A stretch of 64,000 nucleotides of DNA from Verrucomicrobiaceae bacterium (GTDB lineage: Bacteria > Verrucomicrobiota > Verrucomicrobiia > Verrucomicrobiales > Verrucomicrobiaceae): the NCBI GenBank assembly GCA_027484445.1, contig JAIXSY010000057.1, forward strand, positions 29,908 to 93,907, in the 5' to 3' direction. Positions 1 through 7,153 of this stretch are shown one piece after another. The notes under the pieces are model-generated. The model had not been told where the DNA came from and ran no database searches. It saw only the letters and a program-made list of their open reading frames with translations. Position numbers and translations under genes: made by a program. Position 1 is the stretch's first letter; the number at the start of each line of letters is the position of its first letter.

Positions 1-647
1 TCACGGGATTGGAGTCCGTCACCAAAAATCGTCGGGATTTCACCGCGCAGCATCATGGTGCAAAAGCGCGCAATGACGCCCGAGTAAGGGGAATTGAAGC
101 TCTGCCGTGGACCAAACACATTGAAGTAGCGAAGAGCCACCGTTTCCAAACCGAAGAGCTGATGAAACATCTGCCCATAGCGCTCTGACGCGTACTTTTG
201 AAGGCCATATGGCGAGAGCGGCAACACTGGATGAGATTCGTGTTTCAGCGGAGCTTCGGTGTCACCGTAGATTGCAGCCGATGAGGCAAAGACAAAGCGA
301 CGAACACCCGCATCGCGTGCAGCCACCAGCAAAGCCAGGGATGACTCCAGATTGACCCGATTGCTCTCCAGAGGCTGAGCCACGGATTGAGGCACTGAAG
401 CAATCGCTGCCTGATGAAAAACCCAATCGCAGCCTTCGATGAGTTTTTTGACAAGGGGAGCATCGGACACACAGCCCTGCACAAAATCGAAATCAGCATT
501 GCCCGTCGCCCAAGCTAGATTGTTCAAGCTTCCGGTGCTCAGGTCATCCAAAATCGTGACTCGAGCCCCTTGCCTAGCCAGGGCCTCTGCTAAATGACCT
601 CCAATGAACCCTGCGCCGCCAGTGATGAGAGCCTTGATTGTTTTCAT
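1..647 (-). CDS. NAD-dependent sugar-nucleotide epimerase/dehydratase (3' end outside window)
   Basis: This is an extended short-chain dehydrogenase of the UDP-glucose/UDP-GlcNAc 4-epimerase type; family members invert C4 of an NDP-sugar using bound NAD. The 215 codons in the window start at ATG 647. They show the Rossmann motif GGAGFIG near residue 10, the SSAAIYG strand carrying the catalytic serine region, the YGLQK (YxxxK) catalytic pair preceded by LSP, and YFNVFGPRQ with a following NSPYSGV stretch. These last motifs resemble WbpP-like UDP-GlcNAc epimerases more than GalE, but the substrate cannot be fixed. The gene reads off the left edge, so its C-terminal third is not visible. About 165 bases separate it from the divergent transglutaminase gene. 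It probably supplies precursors for surface polysaccharide. Confidence 0.85.
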   Translation of the reverse strand, partial: MKTIKALITGGAGFIGGHLAEALARQGARVTILDDLSTGSLNNLAWATGNADFDFVQGCVSDAPLVKKLIEGCDWVFHQAAIASVPQSVAQPLESNRVNLESSLALLVAARDAGVRRFVFASSAAIYGDTEAPLKHESHPVLPLSPYGLQKYASERYGQMFHQLFGLETVALRYFNVFGPRQSFNSPYSGVIARFCTMMLRGEIPTIFGDGLQSR

Positions 648-812
648 GTGTTAAATTTGAATTTCTTTCCATGGCGCTGGGCCGTCGTTTTGGCAAATGA
701 GCGCTAGCTTCAAGATTGTGATCCGCTGACTGCTTGACGCAAGGCAGCCTGCGACTACTGCGAAGAGGTGTCGAATCCTCCCGAAGATCCACTTTCTATT
801 CCTCAGCATGGC

Positions 813-1667
813 ATGATGCTGCGCGTGCGACATGTCACGCGCTTCATTTATGAAGGTGAGGCTCTGGAGAGTTACAATGATGTGCGTCTGCGCCCCGTGT
901 CTGATCCCTTGCAGCGTTGCATGACTTACCAACTGCGCACAACCCCTGAAACAAAGATTGCGACGCATTACGACTTTTACCAAAATCAGGTCGATCACTT
1001 TGAGCTACACACACCACACAGTCTTCTCGAAATCGAATCCATCGCCGAAGTCGAAACGCGTGGAGACAAACGTGGCGCTCCTCCGAGTGGTGTGCCGTTG
1101 GCTGCCCTGAATGACCCTTTGGTCAAAGATCCCTATTTTGATTTTGTAGTAGAGTCTCGTTACGTGACACAGAACGTGGCCATCTGGCGGGAGGCGATTG
1201 ATGTTTTGGGTGGGCCGGTGAGTGACCTCTGGGCTGCTGCCCTACGATTGGGCAAACATGTGCACAGCAGCTTTGCCTACGATCCCGATTGGACGCATGT
1301 GCACACCGATGCTGCCTCGGCGCTAAAAGATCGACGCGGCGTCTGCCAGGACTACGCTCATGTGATGCTTTCCTTTTGCCGCAGCCAAGGCATCCCTGCC
1401 CGCTACGTGAGCGGTTACTTTTTCAATGGCAAGACGGGTGATGAAAATGAGGCTTCACACGCTTGGGTAGAGATTTTTGTGCCTCATTTTGGCTGGAAGG
1501 CCTGGGACCCCACCCACAACCGCGAAGCTGACCCGCGCTACATCAAGTTGGCCATCGGACGCGACTACGGTGACATTCGTCCAGTCAGTGGAACCTACCG
1601 TGGGAAGAGCACCCGCCAGATGGAGGTCATTGTGCAAATCCGCGAGATCAGCCAATCCCAACCCTAA
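813..1667 (+). CDS. Transglutaminase-like cysteine protease family protein
   Basis: This protein of about 284 residues has an N-terminal beta-rich domain of the bacterial transglutaminase N-terminal type (LRVRHVTRF at the start) followed by a transglutaminase-core domain. The catalytic triad is visible as Cys178 in GVCQDYAH, His216 in SHAWVEIF and Asp233 in WDPTHN. The family contains peptidases and amidases; the substrate is unknown. I chose ATG 813 because family members begin right at this beta strand. A GTG at 768 would add 15 residues, but it has a purine run only about two bases upstream. No signal peptide is seen, so it is probably cytoplasmic. The glutaredoxin gene follows 18 bases after the stop, suggesting co-transcription. 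Confidence 0.88.
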   Translation: MMLRVRHVTRFIYEGEALESYNDVRLRPVSDPLQRCMTYQLRTTPETKIATHYDFYQNQVDHFELHTPHSLLEIESIAEVETRGDKRGAPPSGVPLAALNDPLVKDPYFDFVVESRYVTQNVAIWREAIDVLGGPVSDLWAAALRLGKHVHSSFAYDPDWTHVHTDAASALKDRRGVCQDYAHVMLSFCRSQGIPARYVSGYFFNGKTGDENEASHAWVEIFVPHFGWKAWDPTHNREADPRYIKLAIGRDYGDIRPVSGTYRGKSTRQMEVIVQIREISQSQP

Positions 1668-1685
1668 CCTTTCGAGAATCTTTTC

Positions 1686-1934
1686 ATGCAAATCCGACTC
1701 TTCATCAAAAGCGGCTGCCCCTGGTGCCACGAAGCAATCGACTGGCTGCAACAGCATGGGCTGACCTTTAGCCTGCTGGATGTAAACCGCGATGCCACTG
1801 CTCGCGCTGAGATGCTGGCACTGACAGGCCAGACCAAGGCTCCGAGCATTGATGTCGATGGCCAAATCCTCGCTGACTTCGGAGCGGATGAACTCGAGGC
1901 CTGGTGGAAAGAAAAGAAGCTTCCCCTTCCCTGA
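1686..1934 (+). CDS. Glutaredoxin family protein
   Basis: This 82-residue protein has the full thioredoxin-fold pattern of a glutaredoxin. The redox motif CPWC lies at residues 10-13, just after the first beta strand, the cis-proline segment is KAPSIDVDG, and an acidic C-terminal helix follows. The CPWC motif suggests a dithiol enzyme that reduces disulfides or glutathione mixed disulfides in the cytoplasm. The length is normal for the family. It sits between the transglutaminase gene (18 bases upstream) and the phospholipase D-like gene (start 5 bases downstream of its stop), so the three may form a short operon. The partner reductase is not in the window. Confidence 0.88.
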   Translation: MQIRLFIKSGCPWCHEAIDWLQQHGLTFSLLDVNRDATARAEMLALTGQTKAPSIDVDGQILADFGADELEAWWKEKKLPLP

Positions 1935-1939
1935 CCTTC

Positions 1940-3229
1940 ATGACGGCCATGCTGTTTTCCATGGCTGAATGGGGCAAGAGTAGCTTCCTGCATAGGCTTC
2001 TTCTTGTCATTGCTGCTCAGCTTTGCTTGCCCAGCTGTGTCTTCCATCGTTTGCAGCCAGTGCCCGTTGATCTGCCTGCGGTGACGAGCACAGCCTTTGC
2101 AGCAACAGCCTCCCAACTAGCCCGCGAAACTTGGCGCGAGAATAACCAAGTCACGACCCTAGCCAATGGCGGGCATTTTTTCCCAGCGATGCTGAAAGCG
2201 ATGAAAGATGCCAAACATAGCATCACCTGGGAAAACTTTGTCGCAGTGGAAAGTCAGCCCGTGGCTGATTTCACCCAAGTCTTGTGCGAACGAGCCGCAG
2301 CAGGGGTAAAGGTTCATGTCATATTGGATCACTATGGATGCTGCACGTTTGGGGATCGTTATCTCGATGCGATGAAGAAAGCAGGCGTGGAGCTGCACTG
2401 GTATAGCCCATGGCGGCTTCACCATCCACTGGGTTACAATCACCGAACGCACCGGCGTCTTCTCATCATCGACGGGAAAACCGCTTTCATCGGTGGGGCG
2501 GGTTTGGCCTATGCCTGGGACGGTCATGCAGAAGACCCGAGCCGCTGGCGTGACACGATGTATCAGCTGGAGGGCCCGGTGGTGGCCGACCTCCAGCGCA
2601 CCTTCAATGACAACTGGCATGAGGTCACAAGAACGACTCTCGAAGGGCAGGCCTACTTCCCCAAGCTCAGCGCGGCGGGGCACAGTCGAGTTCTCAACAT
2701 TCCAGGATCGAATCAAGACGGTGCAGAAACCATTGGTTCGCTGTTTAGGTTTGCCATCCGTTCAGCGCGATCTTCGATCGTCATTTCACACGCCTATTTC
2801 ATCCCGACCCGTGCCATCGAAAAAGCCCTACTCGACGCCCTAGCAAGAGGCGTGCGGGTGGAAATCTTAGTCCCAGGGAAACACACTGACATGCCTCTCT
2901 GTCCTTGCGTGACTGCACCTGTGCTTCGCCGACTTTTAAAAGCCGGAGCCCAACTGCACCGCTTTGACGCCTGCATGATGCATGGCAAATTGGTCGTCAT
3001 TGATGACCAGCTCAGCATCATTGGCTCTGGCAACATCGACCCCCGTTCTTTTTTCATCAATGATGAGAATAACGTCTTTGTCCTATGCGCATCCTTTGCC
3101 CAAGAGCAGCTCAAGATGCATGCCAAGGACCTTGAGCGATCCTCACCCATTGATCCAACGGCCCTCAAGCAGCGTCCTCTGGAGTGGCTCAAAGGAGCCC
3201 TGGGGCGTCTGGTCAAACATCAGCTCTAA
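1940..3229 (+). CDS. Phospholipase D / cardiolipin synthase-like lipoprotein
   Basis: This 429-residue PLD-superfamily protein has two HKD-type half-sites. The second is canonical (HGKLVVID, then GSGNIDPRSF), as in ClsB-type cardiolipin synthases that join phospholipid head groups. The first reads HRRLLIID, with arginine where the HxK lysine normally stands. From ATG 1940 the N-terminus has a hydrophobic stretch ending in LPSC (Cys33), a plausible lipobox, so the protein may be a membrane-anchored lipoprotein rather than having the two membrane helices of ClsA. ATG 1961 is an alternative start. A longer reading from 1904 would overlap the glutaredoxin gene by 31 bases and spoil the signal, so I rejected it. 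It converges on xseA with a 9-base gap. Function as a cardiolipin synthase is inferred. Confidence 0.85.
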   Translation: MTAMLFSMAEWGKSSFLHRLLLVIAAQLCLPSCVFHRLQPVPVDLPAVTSTAFAATASQLARETWRENNQVTTLANGGHFFPAMLKAMKDAKHSITWENFVAVESQPVADFTQVLCERAAAGVKVHVILDHYGCCTFGDRYLDAMKKAGVELHWYSPWRLHHPLGYNHRTHRRLLIIDGKTAFIGGAGLAYAWDGHAEDPSRWRDTMYQLEGPVVADLQRTFNDNWHEVTRTTLEGQAYFPKLSAAGHSRVLNIPGSNQDGAETIGSLFRFAIRSARSSIVISHAYFIPTRAIEKALLDALARGVRVEILVPGKHTDMPLCPCVTAPVLRRLLKAGAQLHRFDACMMHGKLVVIDDQLSIIGSGNIDPRSFFINDENNVFVLCASFAQEQLKMHAKDLERSSPIDPTALKQRPLEWLKGALGRLVKHQL

Positions 3230-3238
3230 TTTGCAGCA

Positions 3239-4588
3239 TTAGGACTTTTTGACTTCAGCCTTCAAAGCACTGTCCTGGAAGTGAATCCAAAGTTCGTGAC
3301 CTTCCTGTAGCCCTGCTGCACGAGTGATGGCTTGCCCTGACGAATCGGTCACATAGGTGAAGCCACGCGAAAGAACGGAATGAGGACCAAGTCTCTGCAA
3401 AAGCGCTGCCTTCGCCTCGAGCTTAGCCTGCAAGGCATCAACACGGTGGCGCATGGCCTGCGAGAGAGACTGACAGAGCGCAGCCAACTCATGCTGACGT
3501 TCACGAATGAGATGGTGTGGCTGCCGGAGCCGGAGGCGCTGCTCCATCTGACTGAGCTGAAGACGCGTGTGATCCATCTGATCCGCCAAAGCCTGCTGAA
3601 GACGTGAGTCCATTTCATCCACACGCTGCTGCTCTAGCTCCAAACGGCGAACCATGGCGTGACGAAGGCCTCCCGCTTTCAGTAGCTCGACGACTTTGCG
3701 ATCGTGGGCCAACTTAGCCTCGACCAAGCGCCGCATCCGCTGCGCGGTGCCAGTCACCATGCGCCTTAGCTCTTCAGCATCTGGCGCCAAAAGTTCTGCC
3801 GCTGCACTGGGAGTGGGTGCTCTGAGATCAGCGACAAAGTCGGCAATCGTGAAATCAATCTCATGCCCAACTGCGGAGATCACAGGAATGGCCGAAGCAC
3901 GGACGGCTCTCGCCAAAGACTCTTCATTGTAAGCCCAAAGGTCTTCAAGGCTGCCACCACCACGCCCAATGACGATGACATCGGGTCTTGGCAAACTCGT
4001 GGCAGCTGATTGATTCAAGACTCGGAGTGCTTCAATGGTCTCTTTTTCCACCCCAGCTCCTTGGACGCGAACCGGGTAAATGATGACGTGCAGCCAGGGG
4101 GCTCTGCGCCCCAAGATATTCAACATGTCTTGAACTGCAGCGCCGGTGGGAGATGTGACCAACGCAACCACACTAGGCATGACTGGAATCGGCTTTTTCA
4201 GCGATTCATCAAAGAGGCCCTCTTCATAAAGGCGACGTTTAAGCGCTTCAAATTTCGCCTGTAGGTCACCCATGCCTTGCAGACGAGCATCGCGCACAAC
4301 GAGCTGATATTGACCGCGTGGTGCATACACACCTAGATCTCCAAGCACCTGAACTTGCACCCCATCTCTCAATTTTGCCGCCAACCGGCTGGCCGCCCCT
4401 CGAAACAACACGCAGGAAATTTGAGCCCCAGAATCCTTCAGCGTAAAGTACTGATGGCCACTGGATTGCAGTCGGTGATTGCTGATTTCACCTTCGACCC
4501 AAACACTGCCGATACGCCCTTCTAGCACTTCCTGTATCTCCTCAGTCAGCTCAGAGACCGTCAAAATGTCATCCGCAGATCGCGTCAT
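3239..4588 (-). CDS. xseA: Exodeoxyribonuclease VII large subunit
   Basis: This 449-residue protein matches XseA, the catalytic large subunit that with XseB degrades single-stranded DNA in both directions. The N-terminal OB-fold appears as VWVEGEISNHR and GHQYFTLKD. The central catalytic domain has SPTGAAVQD, VIIYPVRVQG, IGRGGGSLEDLW, PVISAVGHE and APTPSAAAELL. A long coiled-coil tail of about 150 residues follows and the protein ends with the usual GFTYVTD strand. The length is typical. It is the last gene of a minus-strand block, about 70 bases after accA. A small xseB gene is not next to it within this window. Confidence 0.96.
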   Translation of the reverse strand: MTRSADDILTVSELTEEIQEVLEGRIGSVWVEGEISNHRLQSSGHQYFTLKDSGAQISCVLFRGAASRLAAKLRDGVQVQVLGDLGVYAPRGQYQLVVRDARLQGMGDLQAKFEALKRRLYEEGLFDESLKKPIPVMPSVVALVTSPTGAAVQDMLNILGRRAPWLHVIIYPVRVQGAGVEKETIEALRVLNQSAATSLPRPDVIVIGRGGGSLEDLWAYNEESLARAVRASAIPVISAVGHEIDFTIADFVADLRAPTPSAAAELLAPDAEELRRMVTGTAQRMRRLVEAKLAHDRKVVELLKAGGLRHAMVRRLELEQQRVDEMDSRLQQALADQMDHTRLQLSQMEQRLRLRQPHHLIRERQHELAALCQSLSQAMRHRVDALQAKLEAKAALLQRLGPHSVLSRGFTYVTDSSGQAITRAAGLQEGHELWIHFQDSALKAEVKKS

Positions 4589-4658
4589 GTCGATGAGCCT
4601 GAGAGAAAAATGCAGTGAACCGAAGGAAGACCATGCTGTTCAGATCTTCCGCAGGCTC

Positions 4659-5618
4659 TTAGTTTTCGGTAAACTTGCCGAGTGCACGGAATTTGTTATA
4701 ACGGTGCTCCAACAAAGCGTCCGCAGGTAACTTTTCCAGCTCGCTAATGGCGTTCAAAACGGCTGTCTTCAAAGACTCGGCAGCAGACCCATGGTCGTTG
4801 TGGGCTCCCCCCAAAGGCTCGGGCACGACTCCATCAATAATGCCAAGCTTCGACAGATCCTGTGCGCTTAATTTGAGAGCGGAAGCCGCCTCGGGTGCAT
4901 GTTCACGGTGCTTCCACAGAATGGCCGCACAACCCTCAGGACTGATGACACTGTAGTAGGCATTTTCCATCATCAGCACCTTATCGGCAATGCCGATGCC
5001 GAGAGCCCCGCCGGAGCCACCTTCGCCAATGACAACTGCGACTACAGGCGCGCGCAGCATCATCATCTCACGGAGGTTGAAAGCGATAGCTTCTGCGATG
5101 TTGCGCTCCTCAGCTCCGATTCCGGGAAAGGCTCCCGGAGTGTCGATCAAAGTGACAATGGGGAGGCCAAACTTCTCTGCCATGCGCATGACGCGAAGGG
5201 CTTTGCGATAACCTTCGGGATGGGCACTGCCGAAATTACGGAGCAGGTTCTCCTTGGTGTCGCGGCCTTTTTGATGGCCGATGACCACTACCCGCTTGCC
5301 TCCCCAGGTGGCAAAACCAGCAGGCATCGCGTGATCATCACCGATGTGACGGTCTCCATGAATCTCGATGAACTCCTCACAGCAATGCTTGATGTAATCG
5401 AGCATGAAAGGGCGGTTGATGTGGCGTGAGATTTGCACACGCTGCCAAGGATTCAGATTGGTGTGAATGTCTCGCTGTAAAGTTTCGAGCTTCTTTTCCA
5501 ACTCACTGATCTGTGAAGCCATCTTGTCAGAGGGCTTGGAAGCTTGCTTTCTGCGGAGGTCTTCAATCTCTTCGCGCAGTTTGATCAGAGGTTTTTCGAA
5601 TTCGAGAACTTGCTTCAT
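4659..5618 (-). CDS. accA: Acetyl-CoA carboxylase carboxyltransferase subunit alpha
   Basis: This 319-residue protein is the alpha subunit of acetyl-CoA carboxylase carboxyltransferase, which with AccD transfers carboxyl from biotin to acetyl-CoA to make malonyl-CoA for fatty-acid synthesis. The start LEFEKPLIKLREEIE is the classic AccA N-terminal helix. WQRVQISRH, DRHIGDD, LIDTPGAFPG, GEGGSGGALGIG and YSVISPEGCA are the crotonase-fold oxyanion and CoA-binding segments. The length matches E. coli AccA (319). It lies 28 bases downstream of the LysM protein gene and upstream of xseA on the same strand. accD is not in the window. Confidence 0.97.
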   Translation of the reverse strand: MKQVLEFEKPLIKLREEIEDLRRKQASKPSDKMASQISELEKKLETLQRDIHTNLNPWQRVQISRHINRPFMLDYIKHCCEEFIEIHGDRHIGDDHAMPAGFATWGGKRVVVIGHQKGRDTKENLLRNFGSAHPEGYRKALRVMRMAEKFGLPIVTLIDTPGAFPGIGAEERNIAEAIAFNLREMMMLRAPVVAVVIGEGGSGGALGIGIADKVLMMENAYYSVISPEGCAAILWKHREHAPEAASALKLSAQDLSKLGIIDGVVPEPLGGAHNDHGSAAESLKTAVLNAISELEKLPADALLEHRYNKFRALGKFTEN

Positions 5619-5646
5619 GGAAATAGGGTCCGGGATTTAAGGTCGG

Positions 5647-6582
5647 CTAACGGATGATGTGCAGTTTTGAGCCATTGCGAACAAGAGCAAACATTTCCTC
5701 AAGGTCAGAACGCTTCAGGAAAACGCCCGTTTCTGGCTCCGGCTGAGGTAGGGGCGCTGCCAATGAAGCATCATTCACCTGAACTGAAGGAAGAGCTGCA
5801 GGCGGACGCAGAGCAGGGGTGGTCCTCAGAGAAAGAACTGGATTCACCTGGCCAACCTTGGCCGCTGGAAGCCATTTATCGGCCTCGACATACCGAGGAT
5901 CAGTGGACAAAACCGACTTGCCATCGACCAAAGCCGCTTTGCCTCGCACCTCAACCTCAAGGGGTGGCTTGATTCCTGGCGGCAGACGGAGTCCATCCGC
6001 CTGATACTCTTTGAAAAAGTAGCGCTTGCCTCCCAGGTTGCGATACAAAGTCACTGCTTGGGAGGAAACATCGACATCAATCGAGAAATCTAAAGCCACA
6101 ATCGAAAGGTGATCACCCGGCTGCAAAACAGTGCCCATCAGACCATTCAAGCGGATGAGCATGTCCATGGTCGTGCCCTGACGGCTTGCGATCAAAGCCA
6201 AGGAATCGCCCGGCTGGACGATGTAATCTTTCCGCCCCGAGCGAGGATCGGGAGAAAACAATTCATCGAGATTGATTTCTCCAATGATGCGCTTTGCTTC
6301 TGCACAGGTCGATGAGTCTGGAAACTGCTGAACCAGTTTGTACAGGGCTTCCCTGCCCTCTTGGATTTGAGTTTTTCGAATCAGCTCAATCGCCGCTTCA
6401 AAACGCTTCACCCCAGGATCAATCCTCGGTAGGTTACCCTTCTTCAGCACTGCCATCTCCTGCTGAATGAGTTTTTCCGGCTTCAGGACCTTGTCGTAGA
6501 TGTAAAATGCGGCCGCCATGCTGCCCAGTGTGATGCCGAGCACGATCAAGAAGAGCAAAAGTTTGAGCTGCGTTTTCGCCAT
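5647..6582 (-). CDS. Membrane-anchored LysM protein with a degenerate L,D-transpeptidase-like tail
   Basis: This 311-residue protein begins with one transmembrane helix (about residues 7-29). A helical, TPR-like segment follows (about 45-105), then one LysM peptidoglycan-binding module (about 120-163, DYIVQPGDSLALIASRQG to VLQPGDHLSIV). The C-terminal part starts with a strand like the YkuD L,D-transpeptidase opening (IDVDVSSQAVTLYRN) and ends with SDLEEMFALVRNGSKLHII, where active enzymes have the SHGCIR-NEDAEEL segment. The catalytic His and Cys are absent, so it is probably a non-enzymatic wall-binding protein. I chose ATG 6582; a longer frame to 6660 would overlap the upstream gene. It sits between the unknown gene and accA. 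Confidence 0.75.
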   Translation of the reverse strand: MAKTQLKLLLFLIVLGITLGSMAAAFYIYDKVLKPEKLIQQEMAVLKKGNLPRIDPGVKRFEAAIELIRKTQIQEGREALYKLVQQFPDSSTCAEAKRIIGEINLDELFSPDPRSGRKDYIVQPGDSLALIASRQGTTMDMLIRLNGLMGTVLQPGDHLSIVALDFSIDVDVSSQAVTLYRNLGGKRYFFKEYQADGLRLPPGIKPPLEVEVRGKAALVDGKSVLSTDPRYVEADKWLPAAKVGQVNPVLSLRTTPALRPPAALPSVQVNDASLAAPLPQPEPETGVFLKRSDLEEMFALVRNGSKLHIIR

Positions 6583-6601
6583 TCCTAGTGATGTGCAGGC
6601 T

Positions 6602-7135
6602 TCATTCCAACAAGCCTCGCCGCTTAAAATCGAAGAGATTGATTTTCTGAGATTTTTCAATCATCTCGACTGTGAATTTCAAAAGGCTGATCTCCCAAGT
6701 ATCGTCCACACCTGCGATGACAGCGCGCATGGGATTGCCTGAGCGACGGATGTCCTCGATCAATTTGTCGCAGACTTCCTCCATGGAGTCATGCACGACT
6801 TCTTCCTGCATTTCTGACATCTGAAATCGAAAGCCATACTTCAGAATGGCCAACTTGTGCAGGTTATCCTTCAAGAATTCACCGAAAGCCTGTCCTTGAG
6901 GGCCAAAACCTTCAAAGTCAAAATTGGCCATAGCTTCGGGATCTGGACGCAGAATCAATGGCTTTTCGGCAGTAATATGACCCGTGCGAATGCGGGTCGC
7001 ATTCACATGATCCATGAGTTCACTGACCAGTTGAAACTCAAATCTCGTGCTGCCGAATGTGTCAATCCGACGATCTGGCTCATGAAGAACACGGGTGTTC
7101 TCTACAGCATATTCGATGTCAAAAGGGGATGGCAT
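6602..7135 (-). CDS. Conserved-looking protein of unknown function
   Basis: I do not recognise this 177-residue protein. The first half is rich in short strands and includes ILRPDPEAMANFDFEGFG. The second half is predicted helical, with an acidic, methionine-containing stretch (QMSEMQEEVVHDSMEEVCDK) and a C-terminal KINLFDFKRRGLLE. No signal peptide or membrane segment is seen, so it is probably cytoplasmic. ATG 7135 was chosen over an upstream TTG at 7150. It begins 19 bases after the ftsH stop and ends 20 bases before the LysM protein start, so it is likely co-transcribed with both. Codon use and composition look like those of its neighbours. No function is proposed. Confidence 0.7.
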   Translation of the reverse strand: MPSPFDIEYAVENTRVLHEPDRRIDTFGSTRFEFQLVSELMDHVNATRIRTGHITAEKPLILRPDPEAMANFDFEGFGPQGQAFGEFLKDNLHKLAILKYGFRFQMSEMQEEVVHDSMEEVCDKLIEDIRRSGNPMRAVIAGVDDTWEISLLKFTVEMIEKSQKINLFDFKRRGLLE

Positions 7136-7153
7136 GCTGCGTCGGGTCAAAGA

